Below, one piece after another: positions 1-11,319 of a stretch of DNA of 64,000 nt. Source of the DNA: Apium graveolens (lineage: Eukaryota; Streptophyta; Magnoliopsida; Apiales; Apiaceae). The position numbers were made by a program, and so were the translations under genes. Positions within the stretch are counted from its first letter, which is position 1; every line of letters starts with the position of its first letter. The DNA is taken from NCBI RefSeq assembly GCF_009905375.1, contig NW_027417690.1:1-64000 (forward strand), given 5' to 3'. Below the pieces are notes generated by a model, which saw only the letters and a list, made by a program, of their open reading frames with translations, was not told the DNA's origin and did not search any database.

Positions 1-1047
1 TATTCCCATTGAATACTTTCCGCTTCAGTAATTGTTCAATTCCTTATTGGCCCATATGATTTGTAGATATATAGTCTTATTTAGTTATTTTCCACGACTG
101 TTGATGAAATTTACCTTGGTGGATGAATGAGGTCTCAAATATAATGTCTTGATAACTTCTAATCAGGGTCTTCATTTTGACCTTCTAGTCTTCTGTTGTA
201 GAGAACAAGGAATTATTAGATGTGTACAGGCTCCTTTATTTCTTCCCCTTCTATAAATCTTAGTACCTTATTCTTACCAACCTCACAGCTCCACTTCTGC
301 TTATATTATGTTTTTGGATTCGACTCATAAGCTGTAATCCGATTTCTGACACAATACACCAGCATCGCAAAAGATTTATATTTCTCATTACACAAATACA
401 TGAATCACTATTTTCTTTCGGTAAAACGCAGAACATACATAAAATCTTTTAAGAGAATAATACCCAATATTCGATGTTCCGATCAAGAGTTTAGGCAAAC
501 TAATTTGACTCATCTAACTTTGGATGACAAATTATATTGAAACTTTTCCACAATTATGTTTCTCAAAACATACACCACTTCTCCCTGTTGTGTGGTACAA
601 CAATTAAAGTGTACAACATGTAGACTTTCTTGCACTACTACTGCCTCTTGTGCCCTCTGGCATTGAAGTGTATAATGGTTATGTGCAGACTTTCTTGCTG
701 GTAATTGCAATCTATGTAGTTAATTAGGTTGTAGTCTTAAGTTGTTTTTTTGGCTTGCTGTTTAAGTGCTTCTATTGACAACTTGCTCTTTGAAATATCT
801 CTCTGTAAGTGATCCATGATAGAATTTTCTTGAGAATATAATTTCTGGGTTGTGGTGCATTACAGAATGACCAAAAAATGTACTTTAGAAACTATAAACA
901 AAAGGGCGGAGAATAGTTTTAAGTTTAAAATGTGCCTTATGTATTTGTTAATGTATTTGTTGAGTGAGTGATTGAGTAATCAAGTTATGCTGCTTAATAT
1001 ACAATACCGGGCGTAATCTTAATTATATTCCTAAATGTTTTCTGAAG
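1..1047. repeat. Block A left arm, no gene recognised
   Basis: This stretch is repeated with small differences at about 30067-31087 and 58908-59918, each time directly upstream of the same two-exon fragment. Open frames here are short and change between copies, so I do not call a gene. It reads like intron or flanking DNA of a captured gene that was duplicated with it. Confidence 0.7.
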
Positions 1048-1331
1048 GTTCCCAGGCCTTATAATGCAAGCGAGGAGGAATCTCTGTTTGTTTTCCCAAG
1101 GTATATACCAATTATCGTTATATTCACGTTGCAGTCTTTTTATTTGAAATCATAGTACCGATAACTTGATGCAGGTTTTAAAATTTTCTCTAGTTTTGCT
1201 CCTCCGCTTCAGTTGAAGCAAATGGTCATGCAAGAAACGAAGGATGGAGAGTTGATCATAATCCTCCTCCCAAGAAACAGAAGGATTACCGCAAAGACTT
1301 CAGAGGAAGATTTAAAGCAGTGGCCCTACAG
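1048..1331 (+). pseudogene. Unidentified two-exon gene fragment, copy 1
   Basis: Exon one is 1048-1100 (acceptor AG before it, donor GT after) and exon two is 1194-1331. Joined, they give one open frame with no stop: exon one reads PRPYNASEEESLFVFP, exon two contains FAPPLQLKQMVMQETKDGE and ends SEEDLKQWPYR. The frame running across the splice junction argues for real captured coding exons. I do not recognise the family. Compared with copies at 31088-31395 and 60065-60226, this copy lacks an internal 24-nt piece encoding roughly DLFDLLLS, so the reading frame survived the loss. No start or stop codon of the source gene is visible. Confidence 0.55.
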
Positions 1332-2661
1332 GTTAACTTTTGATGTATTTTCCTATTAATTTACATGACAAGTATATCCTAGTTACGCACGGTTTATTTA
1401 AAAGTACTTTTTTGCAGATATATTGTTTTTTTCCCTTTACCAACACGGCCTTAATCGGTATTTAAAAATAAATAAATTATATGACAGCAAAAGATAGTGA
1501 TTGTGTTGCAAGTTTCCAAATGCTATATGCTGATTGGATCCATGGACGCCTCCACATGTTTGATAACTTTGAGATGATACGAACCTATGGTTATAGAAAC
1601 ATTTCGTACTTGGTGAAGTTGTATTATCTCTTTTGTAGTTTGCCTGTGTATATGTTTTCACATCTAAGATCATATTTGTAGGTATAGAAATGGCAGGACA
1701 GTAAAAATTGTAGGCAAATGGTTTCTTGGGTACATGAATGTTGGTGATTATTATCAATCCACATATATTAATATGAATTTGTGACAGCTTTCTTTCTTTG
1801 TCTTCCATAGTTATGAGTTTCGACTTAGGGTTTCTCTTTCATCTTGTGGGAATCTCAACATGATATCGCACATCCGGAACATTGACAGCAGCCTTTAGTT
1901 TCTCATTTGGCTACCATACATATTTGTCTGTTTCGGATATCTGGTATGCACTGACATTTTTGAACCTAAATACTCTGTCACTGGTTGTAATGTGTTGTGA
2001 CATGAAATAAAACAAAGATCATAGAAACAGGACTGGGCTAAGTTGGCAGTGACATTTAAGTACCTATTAAAACCTCTGCTATTTGTAAATGGTTGACGTT
2101 TTCGTGCTATGTATGTATGTCATTTAGTAATCTTTTGCATATCACCAAAATGGTGCTACTGAGTACAATGCTACATTTTCAACTCCCTCTCACTGTTAGT
2201 TTCTAAGGGAATATATTACTTACTTAAAAGTAGAAGAGGCTTATGCTAAACGCTGTTTAATATTCTTTGAAAGCATTTCATTTGTTTTAAGTAGGTGAAA
2301 TAAAGTTAAGTGCGTTTACCTTTTATCAACACAATATGAGAGAAAAATGATCATACTGACACGTGTAAATTACTGCCACATTTTAGTACATGCACAATAC
2401 ATTTAAGTTATAGTTGAAACACATGTGTGCGTTATGTTTTACATAAGTGACACTTGAAGGCTTTTCAGATGTGCCATTTAGACACTTCTCCTTCTCAATG
2501 TTATTTTGATCATTTGCCACATAATAATAAAGGAGAAGGATGTAGACTTTGCGATCTTGTTGCTTAATTAGATTTCTTGATATATGAAGGCTTGCCGAAG
2601 TGAAATTTACAGTATTTAGCTCGTCCTCTTTTGTTTCTGCTAAATTCATATGGTTTTACAG
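1332..2661. other. Intron-like spacer, no supported gene
   Basis: It is homologous to 33372-34723. Reverse-strand and forward frames of 60-120 codons occur but have no recognisable domain and are not preserved in the 31.4-31.86 kb copy. The forward stretch near 1480-1640 reads partly open in several copies (residues such as ADWIPGSFHMFDNFEM in the 31.6 kb copy) and could be one more unidentified exon. Confidence 0.5.
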
Positions 2662-2764
2662 TGAAGTGAGGATAGAAGGTTTGGAAACATTGGATTATCT
2701 AGACAACCTGTCTGATCGAAAATGCTTCACTGAACAAGGAGATGCAATTACTTTTGAATCTGAG
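2662..2764 (+). pseudogene. Glucose-6-phosphate 1-epimerase exon, copy a
   Basis: The exon follows a CAG acceptor and ends at a GAG|GTATA donor. It encodes EVRIEGLETLDYLDNL followed by FTEQGDAITFESE, a strongly conserved stretch of plant putative glucose-6-phosphate 1-epimerases (aldose 1-epimerase/YeaD-like, which interconvert the anomers of glucose-6-phosphate). The frame is intact over 103 nt. In this copy the next exon (VDRAYLST...), present at 23254, 52110 and 61436, has been deleted; sequence jumps near 2970 to the intron before the next bZIP-like exon. Only about 34 residues of a roughly 300-residue enzyme are present, so it is a non-functional fragment. Confidence 0.8.
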
Positions 2765-3003
2765 GTATAGTCTTATGTGTGGTTCCCTAGTACTTAGTTT
2801 TTTACTTCAATAGTGCACAATAAATGAGCATAGCTGTCATCATCTCCCGTTTAGCGACACTCTTCTTCGAATTAAGGGATGTAAAAACTTAATTATGAAC
2901 TAAGATTAGTGGAGGAGAATATGTGCAGTAAACCTCCTCATAAAACGTATATCAATTTTAGATATATAGAAGGGAGGAATATGAAATTTCCACTCTATTC
3001 ACT

Positions 3004-3058
3004 TATACAATCTTGATTATCTATGTGTGTGTGTATACTGTGTGTGTATACATATGAT
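3004..3058. repeat. TG/TATG microsatellite
   Basis: Interrupted GTGTGT and TATAC runs, also present at 32472-32505. Length differs by a few bases between copies, as expected for replication slippage. Confidence 0.7.
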
Positions 3059-3177
3059 TGTGGCACAGTTAGACCATTTGACTGAATTATTTTACTATCT
3101 TTAAGTTTGTTCTGTGATTTTTTTTAATTTTATTATCGAACTGCTACTTCTACTTCATAAATTTCTGAAATTTGCAG

Positions 3178-3233
3178 AAATAATGAAGAAAATGCTCCAT
3201 GAATCCCCTCCCCCGTTGACATATAGTTTCCAG
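3178..3233 (+). pseudogene. bZIP exon-2-like module downstream of epimerase
   Basis: A TTGCAG acceptor precedes and a CAG|GTAATT donor follows this 56-nt module. It has the same pattern as the second exon of the bZIP cassette (AATGAAGAAA-TGCTCCA-GAAT...TTTCCAG). One extra base relative to the 55-nt bZIP version and a TGA stop show it is not coding here. The same module sits downstream of epimerase exons at 23744-23813, 32628-32683, 52601-52670 and 62031-62094. Confidence 0.55.
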
Positions 3234-4996
3234 GTAATTGTCCATTCTTTTTAAATTAATGCAAGATTTGTAATATTTGTTGTTATTTTTTTAGATATTA
3301 TTATTTGCTATTATTTTATTTTTATTATAGAAATTCATGCAACTAAAATCAATAGATTTTTTGCAAAAAAAAATAGATAAGTCCCACTAGAATTGAAATA
3401 CTACCCAACATAATACCTATGTGATCAGTGCAACCATATTGAGAGGTTAAGAAACATAGTGTCTTACCCATCATCGAGACGCATAAATCACATTTGGTTG
3501 ATGCAAAAGTAGTTAATTTTTACCTTTTAAGTATTCACATTTGGAGTTATAAATCTCATATGGATACTCTGAATACCATATTTATCATTTTGTCATTTGT
3601 ACCTTTGAGGTATCAATTTTTTTGGGTACGTATTCCAAATTACTCCATTGGAGACCGGTCACAACTCATTCTGAATGGTTTACATAGTTAATGTTTGTTA
3701 GATCTTTTACCGACAATATTAAATCATACATATTTTACTTATTCATTGAAGTGGTGTGCATGACTGTAACATGAGAAGGTCTAGTAATAAGTTCCTTAAG
3801 GTTAATATTATTGATCTTGTTATATACTTGTTTCTTATAATTTTCTGAACCAGTGTCCTGGTTTTCAGCTGTTGCTTGAGGAAGCTGTTGCAGGCCATCT
3901 AAAGCCATAGCATCTGACCGTGATTGGCTCAGATGAAGCCTCAAAATATTATTCCTGCGGATTCTTCTTCAATGTCCATCCAATTATTTAGAGCAGCTGC
4001 AACCTACTAGATGCGGTAATGCCCAGAAACATGGGTGCAGAAAGTAAAAGGTGCAGATAATACTTTAGTCTCTTCATTTTTTTCAAAGTCCCCGTTTATT
4101 ATCTTTTTGCGTATATAGTTGATAAATACTTGGTATTCCTTCCTTTCCTCTGCGGTAATTGTTCGTATTCCCAATTGAATACCGCTTTGGAGATTGTTCA
4201 GATTCCAAATTGGCATAGAATTTGTAGATATATAAAGTCTTACTTTTTCACAACTGTTGAAAGAATTTACTTTACTGGATATGTGAGGTCTTCTGTTGTA
4301 GCCAAAGAAATATTAAATGTGTACAGGCTCCTTCATTTTCCTAGTCCAGATACCATGACTAAAGTTCATTTAATTTTATCTGAACAACAGATAGTAAGAT
4401 TGCAGTTTTCCAGTGTACTGGGCCTAGTTCTCACTTTCTTCCATTGTAAAAGGTTAACGTTCCCATTGGGTACAAAACTGGTCTCATAAGTTTCTGTAGC
4501 AAAACTTATGTTATTCCATGTGACCACATATTCTCATAAGCCTTAACTTCTTTTTTCTCTTAACTTCTTATAGCAGATATAGACGCTATTCTATCCCCTG
4601 ATAATGGCCGTACAGTATTTTCAGAGTAAACTTTCTTGTCGAATATGGACTTAGAGAGTATTTGTTTAATATGAAATTAAACTAATAGCGCCATAAATTA
4701 AATAGGGATTAATGCCTGGCTTAAAGAAAAAAGTGCTTATCCATGATATATGTCCAAACTGCATATGTATATGCATATTAAATGAACACAAGTATGTTAA
4801 ACGTAATAAAAGGGAGCAAGGTCGTCTTTCATTTCGCTTGGTTATAGTATTACTTGTATTGCCATATTAGTTTTAGTTGGTCTCTGTGATGAGGGAAGAT
4901 AAAGTGAAAACTCATTTGATGAAGTATTGGATCATATATACACCACCTGATTATAGCATGTGCTTGATTATAATGATCTTTTCTTTTTTACTACAG
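3234..4996. other. Mosaic of short unidentified fragments
   Basis: This holds pieces found in all units. At 3865-3970 is the segment that on the minus strand reads LHLSQSRSDAM followed by DGLQQLPQA; at about 4300-4335 a possible short exon after TTGTAG; at about 4130-4220 two imperfect 27-nt repeats built on ATTGTTC-AT/GATTCC-AATTG. None is identified and no complete reading frame exists. Related stretches lie at 13200-14800, 24300-25030, 42050-43680, 53160-53890 and 62480-63220. Confidence 0.5.
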
Positions 4997-5372
4997 AGTG
5001 GTATAATCCCTATTTTTTGTGGGGAATGTTTCGACGTTGTCATGGAAAGCTTAGAAGTGCAATCGAAGGAAAGGTAGTTGAAGACGTGAATATTGACGAT
5101 GATGTCGACATACTAGGCGGGGGACTTTTGGGACCGGTTTATGTATTATTCCAAAGCAGTCATCAATTCTAATTCTGCTAGAATTCTTAGAGATTGAACT
5201 AAATGTTATTTTGCGGATTCGTAGAGATTTTGACATAGACGATATTCCTTCTGAACCTACGTCAAATTCCAATTCTGCTGAAGTTCGTAGAATTTATTCT
5301 TACCTGAACGGCGTTTTACCTGACCAAGTAAAAGTCTTCAACTCACTAATCAACAATCCTATTGACAATTAA
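4997..5372 (+). pseudogene. Unidentified 3'-terminal gene fragment, copy 1
   Basis: It starts after a CTACAG acceptor. Recognisable segments are FLWGMFRRCHGKLRSAIEG, VVEDVNIDDDVD and, after a frameshift near 5120-5150, IRRDFD and SNSNSAEVRRIYSYLN. In this copy the tail then continues VLPDQVKVFNSLINNPIDN to a stop at 5370-5372, a tail created by an internal deletion relative to the copy at 36252-36588. The family is not recognised. Copies: 16152, 26297, 36252, 45008, 55156 and 63794. Confidence 0.5.
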
Positions 5373-5660
5373 AAGTCAAGAAAGTTAACAAGATTTAAAA
5401 ACCCAACCTGCAGTCAGATTATGTACCTTGTTCAAGTATAATGTTTTCTTTCACATTCCTAAAGTACAAATTGCTTCTCATAATGTAAAGATAATAATAA
5501 CACCAAGTATATTTGTTGTTAGCCCTATATGGTACATGCGTAGAAAAATGTCTAAAATGGCACGCATGTAAAAACAGCCCAAAATAGTATGTAGAAACGC
5601 AGAAAATGGTAATGTTTAGCTAAAACACTAAATTGCTTAGCGTGTTGGTTGTTATTAATA
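5373..5660. repeat. 3' flank of block A, with MITE empty site
   Basis: Homologous to 37070-37365 plus 38082-38110. It contains the uninterrupted sequence CACTAAATTGCTTAGC at 5626-5641. The TAA at 5629-5631 is the single, pre-insertion form of the target duplicated around the MITE at 37366-38081. No gene seen. Confidence 0.8.
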
Positions 5661-7110
5661 CTATTTTTTTCCTTTTTTTGTCCATGACGCTAGATGAACT
5701 TGTGTTTGAGGTTTTTAATTTTTTTTTGTTATGCTAAACGTTACTTAAGTTAGATCGCTTTAAGTAACGCTTTCCCCAATTTTTTCTAATTGGATTGTTG
5801 TGCATTTTACTAAGTTTTAATATTTTTAAAATTTTAACGGGGCATTTTGAACCCTACAAAATTAAAAACTGCTAAATTAGATATTAGAATTTTAATTGGA
5901 GTTTGATTTCTAAAATCCTGAATTCATATCAGTGTACCAATTATTAATTTATTATTTTAATATTTCAAAAATCTAAATGGAAGTTGTTGAACTTTAGGAG
6001 CCCGTAAGGTTTATCTAGTGCGCACCCGATGGGTAGCGGCCGCCGGTTACCTACGTTAAAAAAAATGTTCAAGATTGTTAAATTAGCTGTCATTTATTAA
6101 AAAAAATTGGATATTCAATTAGTTTATTAATTAAAATCCAAAAAAAAATAATAATAATTAAAACTGAATAAATACGTATCAAGATAAATCAAATCATAGT
6201 CTTTTTGAACAAAACTACGATCGTTGATCGGATCTTTCACTGTTGTATATTTCTCGCTCGCATTGTTGACATATACATCATTTTATAAAGACAATCCAAC
6301 AATCTGTTGAAATTGTGAGAACACAGAAATTTGACGTGTCGAAACGCATTCGAACAATTAATAATAGTCGTAATCTGATAGGACCCCTATCAATGAACCA
6401 ATATACGAAATTTTGTAGATGTACGATTCCAGAGAACAAAACAAACAAACTAAACTCTCACAATGAGAGAGAACAAACACAATATAGTTAAGAAAACCTA
6501 TACATAGAACTAAAACTCTTAATGAAGAGATAGATTTATTTGAAGTAAATAAAAATTAGGAAAAATTATCAAAACAGTGTTTATCATTAACCAATCGAAA
6601 AAATAAGAATTAAGATTTTGCGAAAGAGAGAGATAGGAGGGCAACTAGTTTTTAAATATTTCTAATATCCAAAGTGAATTATTGAACCTAAAAAATTTAT
6701 TAAATAAGGATACACCCCTAAGTTTATAAATATTAATTTAAAAATGACTATTGAAAAAATAATATTAAATGATATTTACAGCCGAAAAATAGCACACAAT
6801 AAGAAATTTAAAATAATAATTATAATAATTTATATACTACGTGTAATTTTATAATACAAAATTAAGTTAGCAATTAAAAAATATAAAAAAAATATTAAAT
6901 GTTTTATTATTTAAATTATTTAAAATTATAACCTTAAAAATATTTAAAATTACTCATATAAATTGCAACAATCAACCAAACATGATATTAATATACTATC
7001 AATATCAATTATAGCAATCAACTAAACATACGTCATATGATATTAGTTTCATATATCGTTAACCCAATACCACCTTCCAAACCCTTGTCATTCCCCTAAC
7101 AAGTGAAATG
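5661..7110. other. AT-rich transposon-like stretch, no gene
   Basis: Very AT-rich with no supported coding frame. The right part (about 6805-7110) is homologous to 38180-38470, and its last third again to 39060-39185. About 840 bp between 5960 and 6800, including the GC-rich patch described separately, is absent from the paralogous copy. Confidence 0.6.
5995..6070 (+). mobile_element. GC-rich patch, possible non-LTR retroelement 3' end
   Basis: A short GC-rich island (GTGCGCACCCGATGGGTAGC and following GGCCGCCGG) stands in an otherwise AT-rich desert and is followed by TTAAAAAAAATG, an A-run. From memory, similar sequence is widespread at the 3' ends of plant RTE-like LINE elements, but I cannot verify this. 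No reverse-transcriptase coding sequence is visible upstream. Confidence 0.25.
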
Positions 7111-7335
7111 ACCTCCTGAAGATAAACTCTTAATTAGCGCATGGTTGAATGTGTCGATTGATCCCTTGATCGGGGCGAATAAAAAGGTGAATTTTGGGAT
7201 CAAATTTGTAACTATTGTGAATAAAGTAATCACGGTATTATCAAAAGAGGGGTAATATCTATCAAAAAAAGGTGGCAACGAATAAATGAAGGGGCTTAGC
7301 AATATAGAACATGTTATGAGGAAGCTGTCTCAAAA

Positions 7336-7656
7336 ATGGGGAGTGGTACAAATTTGGACAACATAATTGCGGCAGCTCATGGTTTCCATAAAACTAAATA
7401 CAATAAGAAGTTTAATTTTGACAAGCATTGGAATGATCTAAAGAGACATCCTAAATGGAGACAGCCTAAAGAGACAAATAATGGAAGTGCAAAGAGAACT
7501 AAATTTAGTGATTTTGGGAACTACTCATCATTGATGAATGAAACACCAACAGATGAGAATGTTGTTGAATCACCGGTTCGTCCTAAAGGTACAAAAGCAG
7601 CTAAGAGGGAGGGGAAAAAAAGGCAGAGTTTAATGATCTTAAAAAAAAGATTATGA
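7336..7656 (+). pseudogene. PIF/Harbinger ORF1 (Myb/NAM-associated-like), partial
   Basis: The frame encodes about 106 residues with GFHKTKYNKKFNFDKHW, LKRHPKWRQ and the motif ESPVRPKGTKAAKREGKK. This order (W-x-LK-HPKW, S/KRTK, SPxRPxGxKAAKR) is characteristic of the plant proteins encoded next to PIF transposases, which carry a Myb-like trihelix and a NAM-associated C-terminal region and assist transposase binding. The N-terminal Myb part is missing or scrambled before 7336, and after 7656 the expected coiled C-terminus continues only in a shifted frame (about 7650-7850). It is a truncated relic. Confidence 0.6.
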
Positions 7657-8131
7657 AGAAATAAAAGCTAGTTTATGCAGGAGATTAGATCTAATGGCAG
7701 AGTTCAATGAACTTAAGAAAAAGAGGCTAGGAAAGAGAATGAATCAGATATGCAACTTCTTACGCTTGATACTAGTATAATGAAAGAGGCTCAACGAGAG
7801 ATTTATGCCAAAATTATTGAGGAAGTCAAATCAAGACGCAGGTGGAACTAGCCATTGGAATCTAGTTGCTTGTTTATTTTTATTTGGAATTAGTTGTTGG
7901 AAACTAGTTGTTCGTTTGATTCTGTTTGGAATAAGTTCTTGGAAGTTAGTTTTTGTTTGTTTCTATTTGGAACTAGCCGTTGTAATTTAGTTCTTGTTTA
8001 TTTTTAGTTCGAACTAGCCGTTTTCTTTTATTATTTTATCTCCTATAAAACATGTCTGTTTTTGTGATAGTCTGCAACTCATTTTTTTCATTCACAGTGC
8101 AATCAAAATATACTACGGATGAGAACTCTGA

Positions 8132-9329
8132 TTGTCTAAAGAATTTATTGAAGAAGGCTCGTCAACCACGACTAAACGAGTGATATGCAAAGACCGTGAA
8201 GCGGGTCATGAACGATTGGAGAGAGATTATTTTGCTCAAAATCCAGTATACCCTCTAGATACATTCCGACGACGGTTTCGAATGGGAAGACACGTGTTCC
8301 TTCGAATTGTGGATGCTCTTTCAAATTTTGATCCATATTTTCAGCAGAAGGTTGATGCATTGGAAAGAAAGGGCCTATCACCTTTACAAAATTCACGGCG
8401 GCCATACGCATGTTGGCATATGGAATTGGAACGGATGCAGTTGATGATTATGTGTGCATTGGTACGTCCACTGCAATTGAATGCTTGAAAAAATTTGTTA
8501 CCAATATTATTTTAATTTTTGAGAGTGAATATTTGCGAAAGCCAAACTCAAATGATGTACAACGTCTCATAAAAATGGGAAAGGCTCGCGGTTTTCCCGG
8601 AATGATGGGGAGTATTGACTACATGCATTTGCAGTGGAAAAATTGCCCTAAAGCATGGAAAGGGATGTTCATGAGGGGTCATAAAGGAGTTCCAACAATA
8701 TTGTTAATGTTGTTGCCTCATCGGACCTATGGATATGACATGCATTTTTCGGAGTTGCTGGTTCTAATAACGACATGAATGTGTTAGACCGATAACCGAT
8801 ATTTGATGATGTACTAGAAGGTCGTGCTCCTGAGGTAAATTACAATATTAATGGTAACAACTATAACATGGGGTACTATCTAACAGATGGAATCTATCCT
8901 GAATGGGCTACGTTCGTGAAACAATTCCACGCCCAGGGTGAAAAGAGAAAATTGTTCTCCAAATATCAAGAAGGTCATCGAAAAAACGTAGAAATGACAT
9001 TTGGCGTGTTGCAATCTCAATTTGCAATTGTACATGATCCAACACAATTTTGGGATAAAGAAGATCTCGCTAAAATAATGAGAGCGTGTATTATACTACA
9101 TAATATGATCGTTGAGGATGAGAGAGACACATACGCCACTCCCTTTGGCGCTTTACCATCTTACGATGATGCAACATATGGCTTACCGCCTCCAAACTTA
9201 GGCGAAGAATCTTTAGCCTCTAATGAAATGTATATCGGAAGGACTATCCAACTTTGTGACAGGCAGAAACATTGTCAACTACAATTCGATCTGGTTGAGC
9301 ATATCACAATGTTCCATAATAATGATTAA
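8132..9329 (+). pseudogene. PIF/Harbinger transposase, frameshifted
   Basis: Three consecutive frames read through one DDE_Tnp_4/HARBI1-type transposase. The N-terminal part has DTFRRRFRMGRHVFLRIV; a one-base loss near 8390 shifts to a frame with AAIRMLAYG and GFPGMMGSIDYMHLQWKNCP; after further shifts the end reads YYLTDGIYPEWATFVK and GHRKNVEMTFGVLQSQFAIV, ending at 9329. All three catalytic positions are recognisable: D in GSIDYMH, D in GSNNDMNVLD and E in NVEMTFGV. There are at least two frameshifts and two nonsense codons (TGA near 8738, TAA near 8792), so it cannot encode active enzyme. It is the only copy in the window. Confidence 0.85.
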
Positions 9330-9904
9330 CTAGCTCTATAGCCCGTGCAATGCACGGACATGCTCTATATTGGGCGAATCGATATTATTTTAGTTATTCT
9401 TGTTGATAATATTTCATGTTGTCCCCCCTCCTAATGATGATGGATTTATTTTGTATATAGATTTTTATTTTGATGACATTGGTGCAATAGTGTTTATCTA
9501 CAATTAACGTAGAGACTTGTAGTGACATTTCTTGTTTTTTACTGTTAAGGACGATCCATGAATTTTTTTTAGAAATTTTAGTAATTTTACATAATATAGT
9601 TGTTTGTTTACATAAGATTTTATTTTATAATTGTTATTTGAATTTTAGTATTCTTCAATTTTAATTTCCGACCTCAGTAACTCTTTCCCCTCTCTCAAAA
9701 AATATTAATAAATCCACATCTCACGGCATACTAGGCGCTTTCGGGTTGTATTTTAATATGTAAACTTTACCAAGATTATTTATTTTAGTTAATATTATCC
9801 GTTCATGCCATAATGACGCAGTAAAATACCAATATAAACCAACATTATCATATATTTTATGAATTATGAAGACCATAAGTTAAAGGTTTTTTTTACATAA
9901 ATTC

Positions 9905-10012
9905 ACACATACATATAATATATATATGTGTGTGTATATATTATATATACTATATATATATGTGTGTGTTTTATTATATATATATGTATGTATATATATA
10001 TATATGAAAGCC
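9905..10012. repeat. TA/TG microsatellite
   Basis: Alternating (TA)n and (TG)n runs within the Helitron-like segment. Confidence 0.85.
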
Positions 10013-10379
10013 CATAATTTATTTATTTTTGTGTAAATACAAAAATATAATACTTAAAGTATGACATGGTTAGATATAAATATATATTCAGTTAGAGGTA
10101 TCAATGGTTCTGATCCACATAATCATATTTAATATATAGTTTATCTAGTTCATTTGTTTGTAATATTTAATTCGCAAATGTTTATAATAGATCTAAATAT
10201 TAGTGTTAATGTGATAAATATGGTATATGTCAGTCAACTGTGTTATTAAAGGTCACTGGTAGGCTGTGATAATATCATTAAAATTAATGACGAACAATAA
10301 TATTTTGTACAAATAAAATTTATTATATTTAAATGTACTACCACTTTTTATAAATAACATGATTTTGTACTCAAGTTTC

Positions 10380-10475
10380 TCATGTATTAATATTATTTAT
10401 TTTGTTATAATAATAATTATTATTATTATTATAATTATTATTAATATAATATAAATAATTATTATTATTATTAGA
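10380..10475. repeat. AAT/ATT microsatellite
   Basis: Interrupted runs of ATT and AAT that form inverted-repeat-like low complexity. No coding potential. Confidence 0.8.
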
Positions 10476-10894
10476 ATTTTTAATATATATGTTTTATAAA
10501 CCTGCTATTAAAATGAATATTTTTTCTTTTTAATGAAATTTAAAATTATTACTATTAATATTAATATTTAATTTTACTTTATATTTAAAATTCACTTATT
10601 TATATTATTAATTTGATAATTAATAATGTATGTATTCTCGTTTTTAGAATTTAACTTACGTTAAAAATAAGGACAATTTTTGTAGACAAAAAAATTTGAA
10701 TCATTAACTAAAAGGGAAATTTAAGGGAAATTTCATTTGAAGACGAGGGTTTTTAATTTTCGGAGCAAATAAAAAGGATAAGACAATACTACGCCATGCC
10801 AAATAGAAAAATAAACTGAGGGTAATATAATATTTTTTATTGTCTTGCTCTGATAATTAAGAACCTGCTCTGAAAATATAACATCTCTAACTAA

Positions 10895-11175
10895 ATTATT
10901 ATATATACATATATACGTACATACGTACATATGTTTGGATGTATGTATGTATACATGCGTGCATGTATTTCTATAATAATTAGTTATAAATGAATATGTA
11001 TATATTAAGTATGCAATTATTAATCTATATTAGTAAGTCATAACTTAGGTATTATATGATCCATGCATATATCTCTATAATAATTAGTTATAAATATAAT
11101 ATATATATATTAAGTATGCAACAACTAATCGATATTAATAAGTTAATGATGTGATAACTTATGTATTATATGAAT
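10895..11175. repeat. TATG/ACGT-rich repeat and local duplication
   Basis: Tetranucleotide ACGTACAT/GTATGTAT runs at 10910-10965 are followed by two imperfect copies of an about 90-bp sequence containing CTATAATAATTAGTTATAAA. Confidence 0.7.
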
Positions 11176-11319
11176 TCTTATGCAATGGTTATCATTTAAA
11201 TTTTTTATACTAATTTTTTAATAGAGTATGTAAATTTTATGAAGAAATTATTTTTAATGACTTACATATTAATGATGTTTTAATTGAGGTAATAAAAATT
11301 ACATGAATGAATCTGTATT

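Larger units (their letters stand above)
7111..9329 (+). mobile_element. PIF/Harbinger DNA transposon, degenerate
   Basis: Homology with the paralogous flank (38440-38470) stops at about 7111, and coding sequence of a PIF/Harbinger element follows: a Myb/NAM-associated ORF1 and a DDE transposase on the same strand, the usual two-gene plan. The right limit is set by the Helitron-like CTAG end at 9330; I could not find convincing terminal inverted repeats or a TWA target duplication, so one or both termini may be lost. Frameshifts and stops in the transposase make it non-autonomous now. Confidence 0.7.

Noticed and set aside
1437..1808. Minus-strand open frame of 123 codons (and its relative at 33477-33800)
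   Set aside because: No recognisable domain, low-complexity composition, and not preserved in the 31.5 and 60.4 kb paralogues.
9341..9356. CCGTGCAATGCACGG hairpin as a transcription terminator or tRNA arm
   Set aside because: No T-run or cloverleaf partner; position and following CTAG on the minus strand fit a Helitron end better.
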